In this document: piece by piece, positions 62,921 through 64,000 of the stretch | How the letters are laid out: the number at the start of each line of letters is the position of its first letter | How positions within the stretch are numbered: position 1 is the stretch's first letter | Origin: Streptomyces sp. NBC_01294 | Lineage (GTDB): Bacteria; Actinomycetota; Actinomycetes; Streptomycetales; Streptomycetaceae | Direction: 5' to 3' | Length of the DNA: 64,000 nt | NCBI RefSeq assembly: GCF_035917235.1 | Contig: NZ_CP108423.1 | Location: 4,095,001-4,159,000, forward strand | Made by a program: the position numbers and the translations under genes | Notes under the pieces: model-generated | What the model was told of the DNA's origin: nothing | The model's input: only the letters and a program-made list of their open reading frames with translations | Database searches by the model: none

Positions 62921-63661
62921 ATGCGCGAGATCCTCGGAAGGCGTCTCCAGCGGCTCCGCGATCGCTTTCAATCCCTGCGCCCCGACCCGGGACAGAGCGG
63001 CACCGCGTCCGCTCTCCTCGACGCGGCGCTCACCTGCGCCACCAGATGGCAGTGGCCCGTCCTGCCCGGCGTCGGCCGGTCCGGCACCGACGGCTCGCGC
63101 TGCGCCTGCCCCGACCCCGACTGCGTCGTCCCCGGCGCACACCCCTTCGACCCGGGGCTGCTCGCCGCCACCACCGACCCCCGGATGGTGGCCTGGTGGT
63201 GGACCAACCGGCCCACCGCACCCGTCCTGATGGCCACCGGCGGGACCGCCCCGTGCGCGGTGAGCCTGCCTGCCGCCGCGGCCGCGCAGGCCCTCGTACG
63301 ACTGGACGCGCAGGGCCTGCGGCTCGGGCCGATCGTGGCCACGCCCACGCGCTGGTCGCTGCTGGTGGCGCCGTATTCGCTGGAGCGGCTCGGCGAACTC
63401 CTCTACGCGAAGGACCACGTGCCCTCCTCGCTGCGCTTCCATGGTGAGGGCGGCTACCTGCTGCTGCCGCCTTCCGCCGCGTCCAGTGGCGGCCAGGTGC
63501 GCTGGGAACGGGAGCCGGGCGCGCCGCCGCAGGCACGGTCGCCCAAGCTGCGTCCGCACGCTGCCGGGAACCTCTGGCTGCCCGAGGTCGAAGCGGTCGT
63601 GGACGCGCTGGTCGAGGCGAGCAGCGGCGCACCCGGCGGCGGCAGCCGGCTCGCGTACTGA
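62921..63661 (+). CDS. Bifunctional DNA primase/polymerase-domain protein
   Basis: The product has 246 residues. The prim-pol family's zinc-like motif is present (CACPDPDCVVPGAHPF), followed by WWWTNRPTAPVLMATGG. Catalytic Asp/Glu residues of active archaeal-type primases are not obvious, and the protein ends without a helicase. It may be a regulatory or degenerate member. The ATG at 62921 (MREILGRRLQRLRDRF) is preceded by AAGGA; the frame is open to 62813. Confidence 0.8.
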   Translation: MREILGRRLQRLRDRFQSLRPDPGQSGTASALLDAALTCATRWQWPVLPGVGRSGTDGSRCACPDPDCVVPGAHPFDPGLLAATTDPRMVAWWWTNRPTAPVLMATGGTAPCAVSLPAAAAAQALVRLDAQGLRLGPIVATPTRWSLLVAPYSLERLGELLYAKDHVPSSLRFHGEGGYLLLPPSAASSGGQVRWEREPGAPPQARSPKLRPHAAGNLWLPEVEAVVDALVEASSGAPGGGSRLAY

Positions 63662-63769
63662 CCTGCAGGGCCCCGGGGATCACTCGTACGGGTGCCAGCG
63701 GGACCGGTTTCCACGGGAATTGGGCGCGGGGATCTCCGTGCCCCATTCCCGCATCGCTATCTTCGGCGA

Positions 63770-64000
63770 ATGAATCTCCGCCTGATCGGTATCGGCGCCG
63801 GTGTGTTGATCATCTTGTCGCTCCCGCTTGCCGGAGCGATCGCCGGGCCGGATTTCGCCGGTCAGGACGACGGAAAGGGTGGCGGCCTGTTCTCGACCCT
63901 CGGGCTTTCGGACTCCTCCCGCACCGCTCCGGCGTCGCCCGGGCACTCGGAGGTGGCGTCCGGGCCCGAGCGGCCGGGCCAGGCCGAGCAGCCCCGTACG
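63770..64000 (+). CDS. Secreted or single-pass membrane protein, truncated at window end
   Basis: The frame from the ATG at 63770 remains open to the last base (77 codons). Residues 1-25 form a signal peptide or anchor (MNLRLIGIGAGVLIILSLPL). The visible region is rich in Gly, Ser, Asp and Pro (FAGQDDGKGGGLFSTLGLSD, SPGHSEVASGPERPGQ). Codon bias is that of coding Streptomyces DNA. No family can be assigned from this fragment. Confidence 0.6.
   Translation, partial: MNLRLIGIGAGVLIILSLPLAGAIAGPDFAGQDDGKGGGLFSTLGLSDSSRTAPASPGHSEVASGPERPGQAEQPRT

Overview
The window is high-GC Streptomyces chromosomal core DNA. The ssgR-ssgA pair, the Rex-controlled cydAB-cydDC operon, a DnaA-box motif of the actinobacterial type (TTGTCCACA) and a dense set of ParB-binding parS sites (TGTTTCACGTGAAACA) all point to that genus and to a position near oriC. 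From memory, the order ssgR, ssgA, thiC, hisC-like, cydAB, cydDC, serS, pheA, copper genes matches the S. coelicolor SCO392x-SCO397x region. No prophage, IS element, CRISPR array or tRNA/rRNA gene was recognised.

Left part (1-21 kb): a truncated HAD phosphatase, a flavohaemoprotein, a Nudix hydrolase and a LysR regulator are followed by a small operon (phage-holin-4 family membrane protein, low-molecular-weight protein tyrosine phosphatase, PLP sulfhydrylase/lyase). Next come a cupin, a DUF5326 membrane protein, the sporulation regulators ssgR and ssgA, a YibE/F membrane protein, and thiC behind a TPP riboswitch. At 11.5-15.6 kb two secreted collagen-like proteins flank a family-2 glycosyltransferase. 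Their upstream regions share an exact 17-bp element. This is the best candidate in the window for an undescribed system. A membrane protein, a metallophosphoesterase, a LacI regulator and a free-standing HisC-like aminotransferase close this part.

Middle (21-49 kb): the Rex operator and cydA-cydB-cydDC are followed by a GAF/GAF sensor kinase, a Cof-type HAD phosphatase and an LLM oxidoreductase. An Hsp90-family ATPase is translationally coupled to a 1,032-residue helical-repeat protein. Then come KptA, an aquaporin-family channel, a MerR regulator, an M24 peptidase coupled to an epoxide-hydrolase/SDR fusion, a four-gene ABC system (two ATPases, two permeases), a rhomboid-like protein, and a NarL-type two-component system with a divergent membrane protein.

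Right part (49-64 kb): serS with a coupled HAD phosphatase, a 527-bp spacer rich in DnaA boxes, pheA, a copper/cytochrome-oxidase-assembly operon (ycnI, sco1, pcuAC, copCD, DyP peroxidase), an RsbW-like kinase, aminopeptidase P, a GAF-PP2C phosphatase, a prim-pol domain protein and a truncated secreted or membrane protein.

Chromosome-maintenance sites are layered over these genes. There are eight parS sites in four groups (23.8, 30.2, 46.3 and 54.4 kb). One contains the cydDC start codon, two lie inside copCD, and one overlaps the end of the rhomboid-like gene. DnaA boxes cluster at 37.9 and 51.2-51.5 kb, with a single perfect box at 41.96 kb.
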